Origin: Bradyrhizobium betae
GTDB taxonomy: Bacteria > Pseudomonadota > Alphaproteobacteria > Rhizobiales > Xanthobacteraceae
Assembly (NCBI RefSeq): GCF_004123905.1
Contig: NZ_MZXW01000016.1
Coordinates: 806,001 to 870,000 of the forward strand
DNA: 64,000 nucleotides
Direction of reading: 5' to 3'
In this document: positions 46,318 to 56,384 of the stretch, piece by piece
Layout: each line of letters opens with the position of its first letter
Numbering within the stretch: the stretch's first letter is position 1
The notes under the pieces: model-generated
The model's input: only the letters and a program-made list of their open reading frames with translations
What the model was told of the DNA's origin: nothing
The model's database searches: none
Made by a program: the position numbers and the translations under genes

Positions 46318-46875
46318 ATGACGACAATGAAATCCGACAAGACCAAATTTCCAACCACCACGACGATGATCGTACTGGCGGCGCTCCTGCTCGTCGTCGT
46401 CCTGACCTGCGTGCCGTATCTGGGCACGATCGCTTTCGCGCAGGCGCCCGCCGCGGCGGACGCCTCGCCGATCTTCGGTGTCACGATCCCGCAGGGCTAC
46501 AAGCAGTGGGAGCTGATCGCACCGGCCGAAGAGGCAGCCCCGCTCGATGAGCTTCGCGCCGTCCTCGGCAACCAGACCGCAATCGACGCCTATCAGGCGG
46601 GAAAACTTCCGTTCCCGGATGGCACGATTCTGGTCAAGCGTGCCTGGAAGCGGAAGCAGTCACCGGAATTCGCATCCGCGACGGTTCCCGGCGCTGCCAC
46701 CACGGTCCAGGTGATGGTCAAGGATTCCAAAAAATACGCCGCCACCGGCGGCTGGGGCTTTGGCCGCTTCATCAACGGCAAGCCGGTCGACGAGGCCCAG
46801 CACCGCACCTGCTGGGGCTGTCACGAAGCCCGCGCCAAAAGCCGCGATTACGTCTTCACCCGGCTCGCGCCTTGA
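46318..46875 (+). CDS. Cytochrome P460-family protein
   Basis: A 185-residue exported c-type heme protein. After a membrane anchor or signal (about 15-42) comes the P460 fold, with VTIPQGYKQWELIAPAEE, a beta-sheet core and the single heme motif CWGCH (Cys165, Cys168, His169) near the C-terminus. P460 proteins oxidise hydroxylamine or bind NO; some lack the Lys cross-link and are plain cytochromes. I cannot tell which applies. It follows the hydrolase by 35 bp. Confidence 0.9.
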   Translation: MTTMKSDKTKFPTTTTMIVLAALLLVVVLTCVPYLGTIAFAQAPAAADASPIFGVTIPQGYKQWELIAPAEEAAPLDELRAVLGNQTAIDAYQAGKLPFPDGTILVKRAWKRKQSPEFASATVPGAATTVQVMVKDSKKYAATGGWGFGRFINGKPVDEAQHRTCWGCHEARAKSRDYVFTRLAP

Positions 46876-46893
46876 GACATTGCAGAGGCTAGC

Positions 46894-47715
46894 ATGAAAA
46901 CCTGGTTCATCAGCGGCAGCTCTCGCGGGCTTGGCCGTGCCATCACGGAAGCCGCGCTCGCAGCGGGAGATCAGGTGGTTGCCACTGCCCGGGACCTCTG
47001 GTCGCTCGAGCCGCTGTGTGAACGTTTTGGTGAAAGACTACGGCTCGCAAAGCTCGACGTCACCGATGAGGCCGCTGCGCAAGCGGCTGTTGACCTCGCC
47101 GTGACGGCGTTCGGCCGCCTCGATGTCGTCGTGAACAACGCCGGTTACGGCGATCTCGGATCGGTCGAGGAGACGAGCCTGGAGTCGTTCCGGCGGCAGA
47201 TCGAGGCCAATCTGATCGGCACTATCATCGTCACCAAGGCGGCGATCCCCGTGCTGCGTCGACAGCGCCGCGGGCACATCATTCAAGTCTCGTCGGTCGG
47301 CGGCCGGATCGGCGCACCGGCACGCGCCGCCTATTCGGCTGCAAAATGGGGGATCGAAGGCTTTTCGGAATCGCTGGCGCGCGAGATGGTCCTGATCGGC
47401 GTCCACGTGACGCTTGTCGAGCCCGGCGGCTTCCGGACGGGCTTTGCACAGCCCGCGCATGAAACGGACCAGGGTCGGGCGGAGTACGACGCCGTCGTCG
47501 GCGCCGCCGTCAGGATGCAGCGCGATTACGACGGCCGTCAGCCCGGCGACCCGGCCAAGGCTGCCGCCGTTATGCTGAAGCTTGCGAACATGGATCGCCC
47601 ACCTCTGCGGATCGCGCTCGGCAGCGACGCCGTGAACGCGATCGCAGCCACCGATCGCCAGCGTCTCGAAGAATTGGAGAGGTGGCGCTCGCTCAGCGTC
47701 TCGACCGATTACTGA
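46894..47715 (+). CDS. SDR-family oxidoreductase
   Basis: A 273-residue classical short-chain dehydrogenase. NAD(P) binding is WFISGSSRGLGRAI (GxxxGxG form); VNNAGYG is the structural motif, and YSAAKWGIEG holds the Tyr/Lys pair, with QVSSVGGRIG giving Ser. The basic residue after the first strand suggests NADPH but this is weak. It is the last gene of the ohr operon, 18 bp after the P460 gene, and converges on the hybrid kinase gene. Confidence 0.92.
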   Translation: MKTWFISGSSRGLGRAITEAALAAGDQVVATARDLWSLEPLCERFGERLRLAKLDVTDEAAAQAAVDLAVTAFGRLDVVVNNAGYGDLGSVEETSLESFRRQIEANLIGTIIVTKAAIPVLRRQRRGHIIQVSSVGGRIGAPARAAYSAAKWGIEGFSESLAREMVLIGVHVTLVEPGGFRTGFAQPAHETDQGRAEYDAVVGAAVRMQRDYDGRQPGDPAKAAAVMLKLANMDRPPLRIALGSDAVNAIAATDRQRLEELERWRSLSVSTDY

Positions 47716-47722
47716 CAGCGTC

Positions 47723-50700
47723 TCATTCTGCCGCCACCATCTGCTGCGTGCGCCACTGTCCGAGCAGGGCGCGCAGCGAGGCCGGCTTCACCGGCTTGTT
47801 GAGCACGGCGATCTTCTCGTCGCGTGCAGCGACCTGCACGGCAGGGCTGCGATCGGCGGTGATCAGGATCGCCGGGATGGTGTCGCCGAAGCGGCGGCGG
47901 ATGTCGCGAATGGCGGCGATGCCGTTGCCGCGGTCGAGGTGATAGTCGACGAGTAGGCCGGTGATGCGCTTGCCGGCGGCTTCGATCGCGGCGATCGCGC
48001 CTTCGGGATCGGCGACCGCGATGACCTCGGCTCCCCAGGCCTTCAGCAGCGTGCGCATGCCGTCGAGGATCGCCGCATCGTTCTCGATGCAGACGATCAG
48101 CGCGCCCGCGATCGGCGTGCGCGCCAGCGGCGTCGCGCTGGTGACGGCGGCGGTGAGGGTGATCGCCTTCGCCGTCGGCACCGTCACGGAGAAGACCGAG
48201 CCGCCGCTTTTGTTGCCGTCGATGGCGATGCCGTGCTTGAGCACGCGCGCCAGCCGTTCGACGATCGACAGTCCAAGACCGAGGCCGCGCGCAATGCGCG
48301 CGCCTTGCTCGAGACGGTGGAACTCCTTGAAGATCTCGCCGCGCTTGACCGGCGGGATGCCGACACCGGTGTCGTAGACGCAGATCTTGAGCGAAGGGCC
48401 CTGGCGGCGGCAGCCGACCAGCACGCGGCCGCGCGGGGTGTATTTGATCGCGTTGGAGATCAGGTTCTGGAGCAGGCGCCGCAGCAGCAGGCGATCGGAC
48501 TCGACCGGCAGCGAGCAGGGCACGAAGGCGAGCTCGAGGCCCTTGGCGCGCGCGATCGGCGCGAACTCGATCTCCAGCGACCGCATCAGATCGGCCATCT
48601 TGAAGCTCGAGATCGAGGTCGCCATTGCGCCCGCATCGAGTCGTGAAATGTCGAGCAACGCGCCGAGGATCTCCTCGATCGCCTGGAGCGATTCGTCGAT
48701 GTTCTCGACCAGCCGCGTCTCCTCGCCATTGTGCTGGCGCTCGACCAGGCTCGTGACATAGAGCCGCGCCGCGTTCAGCGGCTGGAGGATGTCGTGGCTG
48801 GCGGCGGCAAGGAAGCGCGTCTTGGAGATGCTGGCGTCCTCCGCCGTGCTCTTGGCCAGCGCCAGTTCGGAATTCAGCCGGGTCAGCTCCTCGGTGCGGT
48901 CGCGCACGCGTTTTTCCAGCGTCGCGTTGGCGCGCTCCAGCGCTTCCGCGGCCTCGAAGCTGGGCGTGACGTCGGTGAAGGTGATGACGAAACCGCCGCC
49001 GGGCATGCGGTTGGTCAGAATCTCGATCACCATGTGGCGGTCGGGTAGGCGCTCGAGATAAGGCTCGCTGTCGGTGGTGTAAGCCGCGAGCCGACGCTCC
49101 AGCATGACTTCGCGTTCGACCGGATCGTCCGGCTCGCTCACACCCATGAATTCCAGGATTTCACGCAATGGCGTGCCGAACTGGATGAAATGCGGCGGCA
49201 CGTTCAGGAGATCGCCGAACTGCCGGTTGGAGCAGATCAATTGCAGATCGGCGTCGAACACCGCGATGCCCTGGCGCACATGGTTGAGCGCGGTCTGGAG
49301 GATCTCGCGGTTGAAATGCAGCGCGGCATGGGAATCGTCGAGCAGCTTTAGCGCGGCTTTCGCCGACACGGTCCGCTTGCGCAGCAGCAGCGACATCACG
49401 AGGCGCGAGGATGCAGCGCCGATCGAGGAGGCGATCAGGTGCTCGGCATGCTGCAACAGCTCGAAATCAGCGGGCGCGGCGGACTCGAGCCGTACATTGC
49501 GCCGCGCCGAGAAGGCCTCGAACGAATGACGGGCGCGATCGGGCCCGAGATATTGTGCGACGGTGGTCTGGATGTCCTGCACCGTGACGGTGGTGCGCCA
49601 GCGGCGGAAGCTCGGGGAGATCGGCGCCAGTGTGTTGGGCACGAACAGATCGGCCTGCACGAGCTCGATGGACGATGGCTGCCGGGCCAGCGACAGCAGC
49701 ACATAGGTGAGGATGTTGAGCGACAGCGACCAGACCACGCCATGCATCAGCGGCGGCAAATCGGCGCCGAACAGCGCTTGCGGCCGCAGCGCTTCGATCC
49801 CGAACGGACCGTGCTGGAGCAGCAGGATGCCCGCCGTCGAGGAATCCATGAAGCTCGGAATGAACAGCGTGTAGAGCCACACCGCGAAGCCGACCAGCAT
49901 GCCGCCGATCGCACCGCGCGCGGTCGCTCGCCGCCACAACAGCCCGCCGAAGAAGCTCGGCGCGAGCTGTGCGATCGCCGCAAAGGAGAGCAGGCCGATT
50001 GCCGCAAGCTGGGTGTTGCCGAGTGCGCGGTAGTAGAAATAGGCCATCACCATGATGGCGAAGATCGCAAGCCGGCGCGAACGCAGCAGGAAGTCGCTGA
50101 AATCGGCGCCGCCGGTGCGTCCCTCCGGCCGCCGTTGCAGCACCAGTGGCACCACGAGATCGTTCGAGACCATGATCGAGAGCGCGACGCATTCGACGAT
50201 CACCATGGCAGTCGCCGCCGACAGGCCGCCGACGAAGACGGCGACGCTGAGCAGATCCGCGCCGCCCTCCATGGGCAGTGCCAGCACGTACATGTCTGGA
50301 TCGGCGGCGCCGAACGGGAAGCTGACGAGACCGGCGAGCGCGATCGGGATCACGAACACATTGATGGCGACGAGATAGAGCGGAAACAGCCAGCGCGCGC
50401 GGCCGACCTCGGCATCGCTGGAGTTTTCGACCACGCTGACGTGGAACTGGCGCGGCAGCAGCATGATCGCGCACAGCGACAGCAACGTCATGGTGAGGAA
50501 ATTGCCGATCGACGGCGAATAGTTGATGGCGCGGACCGCCTCCGGCGTCTTCATCGCGCGCTCGATCAATTCATGCGGCGAGAACATCCAGAAGGTGACG
50601 AAGATGCCGGCGGCGAGGAAGGCGATCAGCTTGATGATGGATTCGGTCGCAACTGCCAGCATCAATCCGTGCTGATGCTCGGTGGCGTCGGTCTGCCTTG

Positions 50701-51232
50701 TGCCGAACAGCACGGCGAAGGCCGCCATCGCCACCGTGACCATCAGCGCCATGTCGCCGAGGATCGGGATATGGGAGAACGCCTGGTCCTCGCTCAGGAT
50801 GGTTGCGAGCGAGGAGGCAACGGCTTTCAGTTGGAGCGCGATGTAGGGCACCGAGCCGATGATTGCGATCAGCGCCACGGTGGCCGCCACCGCCTGGCTC
50901 TTGCCGTAGCGCGCGCCGATGAAGTCGGCGATCGAGGTGATGTTGTGGGCCTTGGCGAGCTGGATCACGCGGCGGAGCACACCGGCGCCGAGCCCGATCA
51001 TCAGGATCGGGCCGACATAGATCGCGAGGAAGTCGGTCGAGGTGCGGGTCGCAAAGCCGACCGAGCCGAAGAAGGTCCAGGAGGTGCAGTAGATCGCCAG
51101 CGAGAGCGGATAGATCAGCCCGGACGCGCGTCCGGCCTTGGCCTGCGAGCGGCGGTCGCCATGGCTCGCCACCAGGAACAGGAAGCCGATATAGCCGAAG
51201 GCGGCGGCGATCACGCCCCAGTCGTGTAGCAT
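47723..51232 (-). CDS. SSF symporter-PAS-hybrid histidine kinase, CrbS/MxtR-like
   Basis: An 1169-residue hybrid kinase. About residues 1-515 form a sodium/solute symporter-type membrane domain (around 13 spans; FIGARYGKSQAVAA, GGLSAATAMVIVECVALSIM). A helical linker (about 530-640, possibly STAC) is followed by PAS (about 645-755), coiled coil, HisKA with phospho-His813 (RFLAAASHDILQPLN), HATPase (FSVTVP) and a C-terminal receiver with Asp1096 (LLVDYHLD). CrbS/MxtR kinases have this architecture and sense acetate or related flux. The CrbR-like regulator at 40697 is the probable partner. The start is the ATG at 51232. Confidence 0.92.
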   Translation of the reverse strand: MLHDWGVIAAAFGYIGFLFLVASHGDRRSQAKAGRASGLIYPLSLAIYCTSWTFFGSVGFATRTSTDFLAIYVGPILMIGLGAGVLRRVIQLAKAHNITSIADFIGARYGKSQAVAATVALIAIIGSVPYIALQLKAVASSLATILSEDQAFSHIPILGDMALMVTVAMAAFAVLFGTRQTDATEHQHGLMLAVATESIIKLIAFLAAGIFVTFWMFSPHELIERAMKTPEAVRAINYSPSIGNFLTMTLLSLCAIMLLPRQFHVSVVENSSDAEVGRARWLFPLYLVAINVFVIPIALAGLVSFPFGAADPDMYVLALPMEGGADLLSVAVFVGGLSAATAMVIVECVALSIMVSNDLVVPLVLQRRPEGRTGGADFSDFLLRSRRLAIFAIMVMAYFYYRALGNTQLAAIGLLSFAAIAQLAPSFFGGLLWRRATARGAIGGMLVGFAVWLYTLFIPSFMDSSTAGILLLQHGPFGIEALRPQALFGADLPPLMHGVVWSLSLNILTYVLLSLARQPSSIELVQADLFVPNTLAPISPSFRRWRTTVTVQDIQTTVAQYLGPDRARHSFEAFSARRNVRLESAAPADFELLQHAEHLIASSIGAASSRLVMSLLLRKRTVSAKAALKLLDDSHAALHFNREILQTALNHVRQGIAVFDADLQLICSNRQFGDLLNVPPHFIQFGTPLREILEFMGVSEPDDPVEREVMLERRLAAYTTDSEPYLERLPDRHMVIEILTNRMPGGGFVITFTDVTPSFEAAEALERANATLEKRVRDRTEELTRLNSELALAKSTAEDASISKTRFLAAASHDILQPLNAARLYVTSLVERQHNGEETRLVENIDESLQAIEEILGALLDISRLDAGAMATSISSFKMADLMRSLEIEFAPIARAKGLELAFVPCSLPVESDRLLLRRLLQNLISNAIKYTPRGRVLVGCRRQGPSLKICVYDTGVGIPPVKRGEIFKEFHRLEQGARIARGLGLGLSIVERLARVLKHGIAIDGNKSGGSVFSVTVPTAKAITLTAAVTSATPLARTPIAGALIVCIENDAAILDGMRTLLKAWGAEVIAVADPEGAIAAIEAAGKRITGLLVDYHLDRGNGIAAIRDIRRRFGDTIPAILITADRSPAVQVAARDEKIAVLNKPVKPASLRALLGQWRTQQMVAAE

Positions 51233-51416
51233 TGCGAGCGCGCTTCTCCCTGGGCGCCGGCGGCGCCCGGTCTCATTTTCCTGGCAAATCTAGCGCGTTG
51301 GGCGGGTGGACGCGACAGCGAAATGCCGAGCTAAGGGCGGGAACTGGGGATGTCGTTAAGGTGCCGGGCAAGCTGCCCGCTCTCCCTCGCCCCGCTTGCG
51401 CGAAGAGACGAAAGCC

Positions 51417-52646
51417 CTATTCCGCCGCCAGCGACTTCTCGCGCAGCGGCAGGCCGAGACGGTCCCACACCTGCAACAGCGCTTCGGCGAGTTGATCGAT
51501 CAGGCCGTCGTCGTGATAGGGCGAGGGCGTGATGCGCAGGCGCTCGGTGCCTTTGGCGACCGTCGGGTAGTTGATCGGCTGGATGTAGATGCCGTGCTGT
51601 TCCAGCAGGAGGTCGGAGGCCTGCTTGCACTTCTCGGCATCGCCGATGAACAGCGGCACGATATGGGTGTCGCTCGACATCACCGGGAGCCCGGCGGCGT
51701 TGAGGATCGCCTTGACCCGGGCGGCGCGGTCCTGGTGGCGCTCGCGCTCCCAGCTCGAGGTCTTCAGGTGCTTGATCGCGGCGGTCGCGGCCGAGCAGAT
51801 CGCCGGCGGCAGCGCGGTGGTGAAGATGAAGCCCGGCGCGTAGGAGCGCACGGCGTCGATGATCTGGCCGTTGGCGGCGATGTAGCCGCCGAGGCAGCCG
51901 AACGCTTTCGCCAGCGTGCCTTCGAGAATGTCGATGCGATGCATGACGCCGTCACGCTCTGCAATGCCGCCGCCGCGCGGGCCGTACATGCCGACGGCGT
52001 GGACCTCGTCGACATAGGTCATCGCGCCGTACTTCTCGGCGAGATCGCAGATCTTGGCGAGCGGCGCGACGTCGCCGTCCATGGAATAGAGGCTCTCGCA
52101 GGCGATCAGCTTGGGCCGGTTTGGACCGGCCGCCTTCAACAGCGCTTCGAGGTCGGCGAGATCGTTATGGCGGAACACTTGCCGCTCGCAACCGGACTGG
52201 CGGATGCCCTCGATCATCGAATTGTGGTTGAGCTCGTCCGACAGGATCAGGCAGTTCGGAATGAGCTTTGCGATGGTCGCGATGCCGGTCTGGTTCGAGA
52301 CATAGCCCGAGGTGAACAGCAGCGAGGCTTCCTTGCCGTGGAGATCAGCGAGCTCGGCCTCGAGCTGCACCAGCGGATGATGCGTGCCGGCGATGTTGCG
52401 GGTGCCGCCTGCGCCGGTGCCGACGCGGGTTGCGGTCTCGACCATGGCGCCGACCACTTTCGGGTGCTGGCCCATGCCGAGATAATCGTTGGAGCACCAG
52501 ATCACGACGTCGCGCTTGCCCTTGGGCGAGTGCCAGAGCGCATGCGGGAACCGGCCGGCGATGCGTTCGAGATCCGCGAACACGCGATAGCGCCGCTCGG
52601 TATGGAGACGATCGAGGGCGGAATTGAAAAACTGGCTGTAATCCAT
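51417..52646 (-). CDS. hemA: 5-aminolevulinate synthase
   Basis: A 409-residue PLP enzyme condensing glycine and succinyl-CoA, the first step of heme synthesis in alphaproteobacteria. The PLP lysine is Lys247 in [15 protein letters not shown], with [13 protein letters not shown] and [17 protein letters not shown] as cofactor segments. The start at 52646 gives the usual MDYSQFF N-terminus and the family length. It stands alone, with an FNR/FixK-type palindrome upstream. It supplies heme for the oxidase encoded at 20.4-25.8 kb. Confidence 0.97.
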   Translation of the reverse strand: MDYSQFFNSALDRLHTERRYRVFADLERIAGRFPHALWHSPKGKRDVVIWCSNDYLGMGQHPKVVGAMVETATRVGTGAGGTRNIAGTHHPLVQLEAELADLHGKEASLLFTSGYVSNQTGIATIAKLIPNCLILSDELNHNSMIEGIRQSGCERQVFRHNDLADLEALLKAAGPNRPKLIACESLYSMDGDVAPLAKICDLAEKYGAMTYVDEVHAVGMYGPRGGGIAERDGVMHRIDILEGTLAKAFGCLGGYIAANGQIIDAVRSYAPGFIFTTALPPAICSAATAAIKHLKTSSWERERHQDRAARVKAILNAAGLPVMSSDTHIVPLFIGDAEKCKQASDLLLEQHGIYIQPINYPTVAKGTERLRITPSPYHDDGLIDQLAEALLQVWDRLGLPLREKSLAAE

Positions 52647-52779
52647 CGTCAAACCTGCAACGGAACTGACCAAAGGGCCGCATCTTCTTAGAGCTTTTCC
52701 AGCTCTAATGTCTATGCGCTATCCCACATTTGGACCTGCGGGGCATTTGGGCAAAATGCCCTATCGTGCGAATTGAAAC

Positions 52780-52793
52780 TTGATCCTGGTCAA
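52780..52793 (-). promoter_or_regulatory. FNR/FixK-type box upstream of hemA
   Basis: TTGATCCTGGTCAA matches the TTGAT-N4-ATCAA consensus at 9 of 10 positions and extends outward to ACTTGA..TCAAGT. It lies about 140 bp upstream of the hemA start. Oxygen control of Bradyrhizobium hemA through the FixLJ cascade is established knowledge as I recall it, which makes a FixK2-type site here sensible. Confidence 0.7.
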
Positions 52794-52882
52794 GTTCGCG
52801 CGAGGTACGATGTTGCTCTGCAGCATCTGCTGAGGGGCCGTGTCGGCCTGCGCCCGCAAGCGGGGCGAGGCGAAGACAAGGC

Positions 52883-53944
52883 TCACGTCGTCCTGAATTG
52901 CAGCACGCCGTCCTTGGTTTCGGCCCTCAGGCGGCCCTCGACGATCATGTAGTTGACGTGGGCGACGAGTTCGCCGGCGGCGAAACCCATCTGGTGCTCG
53001 TCGAGCACGTGCTTGTTGAACACGACAGGCACCAGCGCGCGCGAGGTCTGCGGCTCCTCGCGGCAGGCTTCCGCGATCAGGCGGCAGCGTTCCTCGTGGT
53101 GATCGGCGAGCTGCTTGATGCGGGTCTTGAGCCCGTAGAACGGCACGCCGTGGCCGGGCAGCACCAGCAAATCATAGGGCAGGGTGGTGGTGAGGCTCGC
53201 GAGCGAGGCCAGATATTCGCCGAGCGAGTTCTGGTCGGGCTCGACCGCCCACACGCTGACATTCGGCGAGATCTTGCTCAGCACCTGGTCGGCGGAGAGG
53301 AACAGCTTGTCGTCGGCGCAATACAGCATCACCTGGTCGAGCGCGTGGCCGCCGCCGGTGATCACCTTGAAGCGGCGCGGGCCGATCACGACCTCGTCGC
53401 CATGCGAGATGCGGTGGTAGGACGGCGGCAGCACCGACACCTGCTTGAGATAATCCTGGCCGCGGCCGAGCAGTTTTTCGGTGAGCGACTCGTCCATGCC
53501 GTGGCGGCGGAAGAACAGCCGCTGCGCGTTGCGACGCTCCTCAGTGCCGCGGTTCTGATGATAGACCGATTGCAGATATTCGACCTGCGACATCACCAGC
53601 GGGCAGTTGAACCGCTCGACGATCCACCCTGCGAGACCGACATGGTCGGGGTGCGAATGCGTGACGATCAGGCGCGTGATGTGGACGCCTTTCAGCGGCC
53701 CCTCGAACAGTTTTGTCCAGGCCTCGATCGTCTCCTCATTGCCGAAGCCGGCATCGACCATCGCATAGCCGTCGCCATCGGCGAGCAGGTAGATGTTCAC
53801 ATGGTTGAGGCGGAACGGCAGTTTCAGCCGCGCCCACAACACGCCGGGGCGCACCTCGACGACCTCTTCGGGGCCGGGATGCTGGTCCCAGGGATAGCGC
53901 AGCGCCTCGGCGGAAGACTGCACGGTGTCGGTTTTTGCGTTCAT
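52883..53944 (-). CDS. Metallo-beta-lactamase-fold hydrolase
   Basis: A 353-residue MBL-fold protein. The metal motif HSHPDH (His96, His98, Asp100, His101) is complete, and DAGFGN precedes it. A second-metal Asp/His set is in GGGHALDQVMLY and LPGHGVPFYG. The C-terminal helical part (about 265-353) resembles the winged-helix tail of LACTB2-like enzymes. Such proteins hydrolyse thioesters or phosphodiesters; here the substrate is unknown. It is a monocistronic gene downstream of the hemA promoter region. Confidence 0.9.
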   Translation of the reverse strand: MNAKTDTVQSSAEALRYPWDQHPGPEEVVEVRPGVLWARLKLPFRLNHVNIYLLADGDGYAMVDAGFGNEETIEAWTKLFEGPLKGVHITRLIVTHSHPDHVGLAGWIVERFNCPLVMSQVEYLQSVYHQNRGTEERRNAQRLFFRRHGMDESLTEKLLGRGQDYLKQVSVLPPSYHRISHGDEVVIGPRRFKVITGGGHALDQVMLYCADDKLFLSADQVLSKISPNVSVWAVEPDQNSLGEYLASLASLTTTLPYDLLVLPGHGVPFYGLKTRIKQLADHHEERCRLIAEACREEPQTSRALVPVVFNKHVLDEHQMGFAAGELVAHVNYMIVEGRLRAETKDGVLQFRTT

Positions 53945-54055
53945 GCTACCGGCTTAAACCCACAGGCCGCGACGCGCCAGCCGAAAAAGGATGGGCCGTG
54001 GTCTCCGCATGGCCGTCATACCGGGGTGTTTTTTCCGTAGCCCGGCACGGCGTCC

Positions 54056-56218
54056 TTACGCCGCCCGCATGTTGTTGAGGAATGCGTCGATCTCCCCGCG
54101 CAGCATGTCGGCCTCGCGGCGCAGCGCGTCGGAGGCGCCGAGCACCTCGTTCGCCGCAGCGCCGGCTTCGGCTGAGGCCGTGGAGACGCCGACGATGTTG
54201 CTGGAGACCTCGCTGGTGCCGCCTGCGGCGTGCTGGATGTTGCGGGCGATCTCGCGGGTGGCGGCACCCTGTTCCTCGACCGCGGCGGCGATCGTGGTGG
54301 TGACGTCGTTGATCTCGCCGATGATGCGGCCGATGCCCTGGATGGCACCGACTGCAGACGTCGTGACCGACTGCATGCTGGCGATCTGGGTGCGGATCTC
54401 CTCCGTTGCTTTCGCGGTCTGGCTCGCGAGGCTCTTCACCTCGGAGGCGACCACCGCAAAACCTCGGCCGGCCTCGCCCGCACGCGCTGCCTCGATGGTG
54501 GCGTTGAGCGCGAGCAGGTTGGTTTGCGACGCAATCGTCTGGATCAAATCGACCACGACGCTGATACGGCTCGCGCTGTCGGCAAGGCTCTGCACCGTGG
54601 TGTCGGTGGCGCCGGCCTCATCGACCGCCTTCCTGGCGATCGCGGCCGAAGTGACGACCTGCTTGCTGATCTCCTCGATCGATGACGACAGCTGCTCGGT
54701 GCCTGATGACACGGTTTGCACGTTGACCGAGGTCTCCTCGGCTGCGGAGGCGACCGCGTTCACCAGCGCGTTGGACTGGTCGGCGGTGGTCGACATGCTC
54801 TGCGCGGTCGACTGCATCGAATTGGCCGACTGCGCGAGATTGTCGAGCGCATTGCGCACCGTGCCCTCGAACTCGGCAATCTTCGACGCCATGCGCGCGG
54901 CACGCTCGGCCTTGGCGGCGCGGTCCTTGTCCTGCTCGCTCGACATGGCACGGGTCTCGATCATGCTCTCGCGGAATACCTGCAGCGTGTTCGCCATCAC
55001 CGAGATCTCGTCATTATGGTTCTTGGAGCGGTAGATCTCGGTATCGAGGTCGCCGTTCGCCAGCAGCTGCATCGACTGCTGAAGTGCGCCGATCCGGCGC
55101 AGGATGTTGCGGCCGACATAGAGCCACACGAACAGCGCCGACCCGACCAGCATCAGCGCGCCGAGCGCCAGCGTCGCGGTCGTCGCAAGCGAAATCTCCT
55201 GGCGCGCCTGGAAGGTCGACGCGTTGGTCTCCTTCTGCACGCCGTCGACGAGCTGCTGCACGCTGATGCCGAGGCCGACATTGAGCTTGCGGGTCTCGTC
55301 CAGGATGGTCTGGCCGTAATCGATGGCGTCGAGCTCCTTCTGGCGGATCTTGAACACGCCGGTCTTGCCCTCGCCGAAGGCGAACAGCTTTTGCACGGCG
55401 TCGCGCATCGCCTGCATCGAGGAAGCCTTCGGCAGGTCCTCGAGATTCGACTTGACGCGGTCGCGCGTTGCCTTGAATTCCTTCTCGATCACCTCCAGCG
55501 TATCGCTGTTGTTGGCCGAGAGCGCCGCCATCATGTCGGCGGCCATCAGATTGCCGTTGGCGGAGACCATCGAGATCTGGGCGACGGTACGGGCAGCTTC
55601 GTTGGCATCATCGGCGGAAACGTCCGCGGTGCCGAGGATTGCATTCAGGCGCGTCTGCGCATCCAGCATCGCGGGGCTCGCGGCGCCGACAAAGACGAGC
55701 TGGGCCTTGCGCAGCGCTTCATATTGCTTGTCGTGCAGCGCGCCGGTTTCGAGCCGCTCGCGTGCCGCCGAGACCAGGCTCTGGGTCGCTTCGTCGATGC
55801 TCTTGGCGGTGTCGCGCAGCGCGGTCGCGATCTGCTTGTCGGCGCCGAGCTCGATGATCTCGCCGAGCTTGGCCATAGCGAGCTGCTGGATGTCCTTCAC
55901 GCTCTTGGTGCGTTCGTTCAGCGCCTCTTCGGAGGGCGAAGCGAGCAGGCCCGGGCCCTGCGCTGCGAGTGTTGCGCTCTGAGAGGCGAGCTGAAGGCTG
56001 GCGGAGAGGCGCGGAATGTCGCGCCCGCTCAGATCCATCATGGTCGCGCCGAGGTGGTTGAACACGAAGCCGGCGCCGGCAGCGATCACGAGGCCCATGC
56101 CCGCGATCAATGCGAAGGCGGCGAACAGGCTGCCGCGCACGCCCCATTTCGGCATCTTGAAGCGAGGCTTGAAACGGCCAAGGACACGGCCAAGAAGGCC
56201 ACCGAGACGGATCGCCAT
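54056..56218 (-). CDS. Methyl-accepting chemotaxis protein
   Basis: A 720-residue chemoreceptor. The first membrane span (about 33-55) opens a long periplasmic helical-bundle sensor (about 56-345), followed by a second span (about 350-372), HAMP (about 375-430) and the MA signalling domain with the hairpin tip [20 protein letters not shown]. No C-terminal CheR-binding pentapeptide is present. The ligand is unknown. GGGGGAAT precedes the ATG at 56218. No che genes are adjacent. Confidence 0.93.
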   Translation of the reverse strand: MAIRLGGLLGRVLGRFKPRFKMPKWGVRGSLFAAFALIAGMGLVIAAGAGFVFNHLGATMMDLSGRDIPRLSASLQLASQSATLAAQGPGLLASPSEEALNERTKSVKDIQQLAMAKLGEIIELGADKQIATALRDTAKSIDEATQSLVSAARERLETGALHDKQYEALRKAQLVFVGAASPAMLDAQTRLNAILGTADVSADDANEAARTVAQISMVSANGNLMAADMMAALSANNSDTLEVIEKEFKATRDRVKSNLEDLPKASSMQAMRDAVQKLFAFGEGKTGVFKIRQKELDAIDYGQTILDETRKLNVGLGISVQQLVDGVQKETNASTFQARQEISLATTATLALGALMLVGSALFVWLYVGRNILRRIGALQQSMQLLANGDLDTEIYRSKNHNDEISVMANTLQVFRESMIETRAMSSEQDKDRAAKAERAARMASKIAEFEGTVRNALDNLAQSANSMQSTAQSMSTTADQSNALVNAVASAAEETSVNVQTVSSGTEQLSSSIEEISKQVVTSAAIARKAVDEAGATDTTVQSLADSASRISVVVDLIQTIASQTNLLALNATIEAARAGEAGRGFAVVASEVKSLASQTAKATEEIRTQIASMQSVTTSAVGAIQGIGRIIGEINDVTTTIAAAVEEQGAATREIARNIQHAAGGTSEVSSNIVGVSTASAEAGAAANEVLGASDALRREADMLRGEIDAFLNNMRAA

Positions 56219-56321
56219 TGAAATTCCCCCACCCATGATCTTTATGTTTTCGCGGCGGAGTATCCTTGCGGCGGGTTAAAAAATCGCAAGTTGCACAATT
56301 GCTTGGCCAGTTCCGCAGAGC

Positions 56322-56356
56322 GAAAAAAGCAAGGGCCGGCAGAGGTGCCGGCCCTT
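56322..56356 (-). terminator. Terminator of the outer-membrane protein gene
   Basis: AAGGGCCGGC (56331-56340) pairs with GCCGGCCCTT (56347-56356); on the minus strand it is followed by GCTTTTTTCG. It lies 28 bp after the omp stop. Confidence 0.85.
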
Positions 56357-56384
56357 GATGGCGAAAGAGAATGTGGAGGCGCGA

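Noticed and set aside
49439..51229. 596-residue open frame antisense to the symporter-kinase
   Set aside because: Shadow composition; the minus-strand gene has all kinase motifs.
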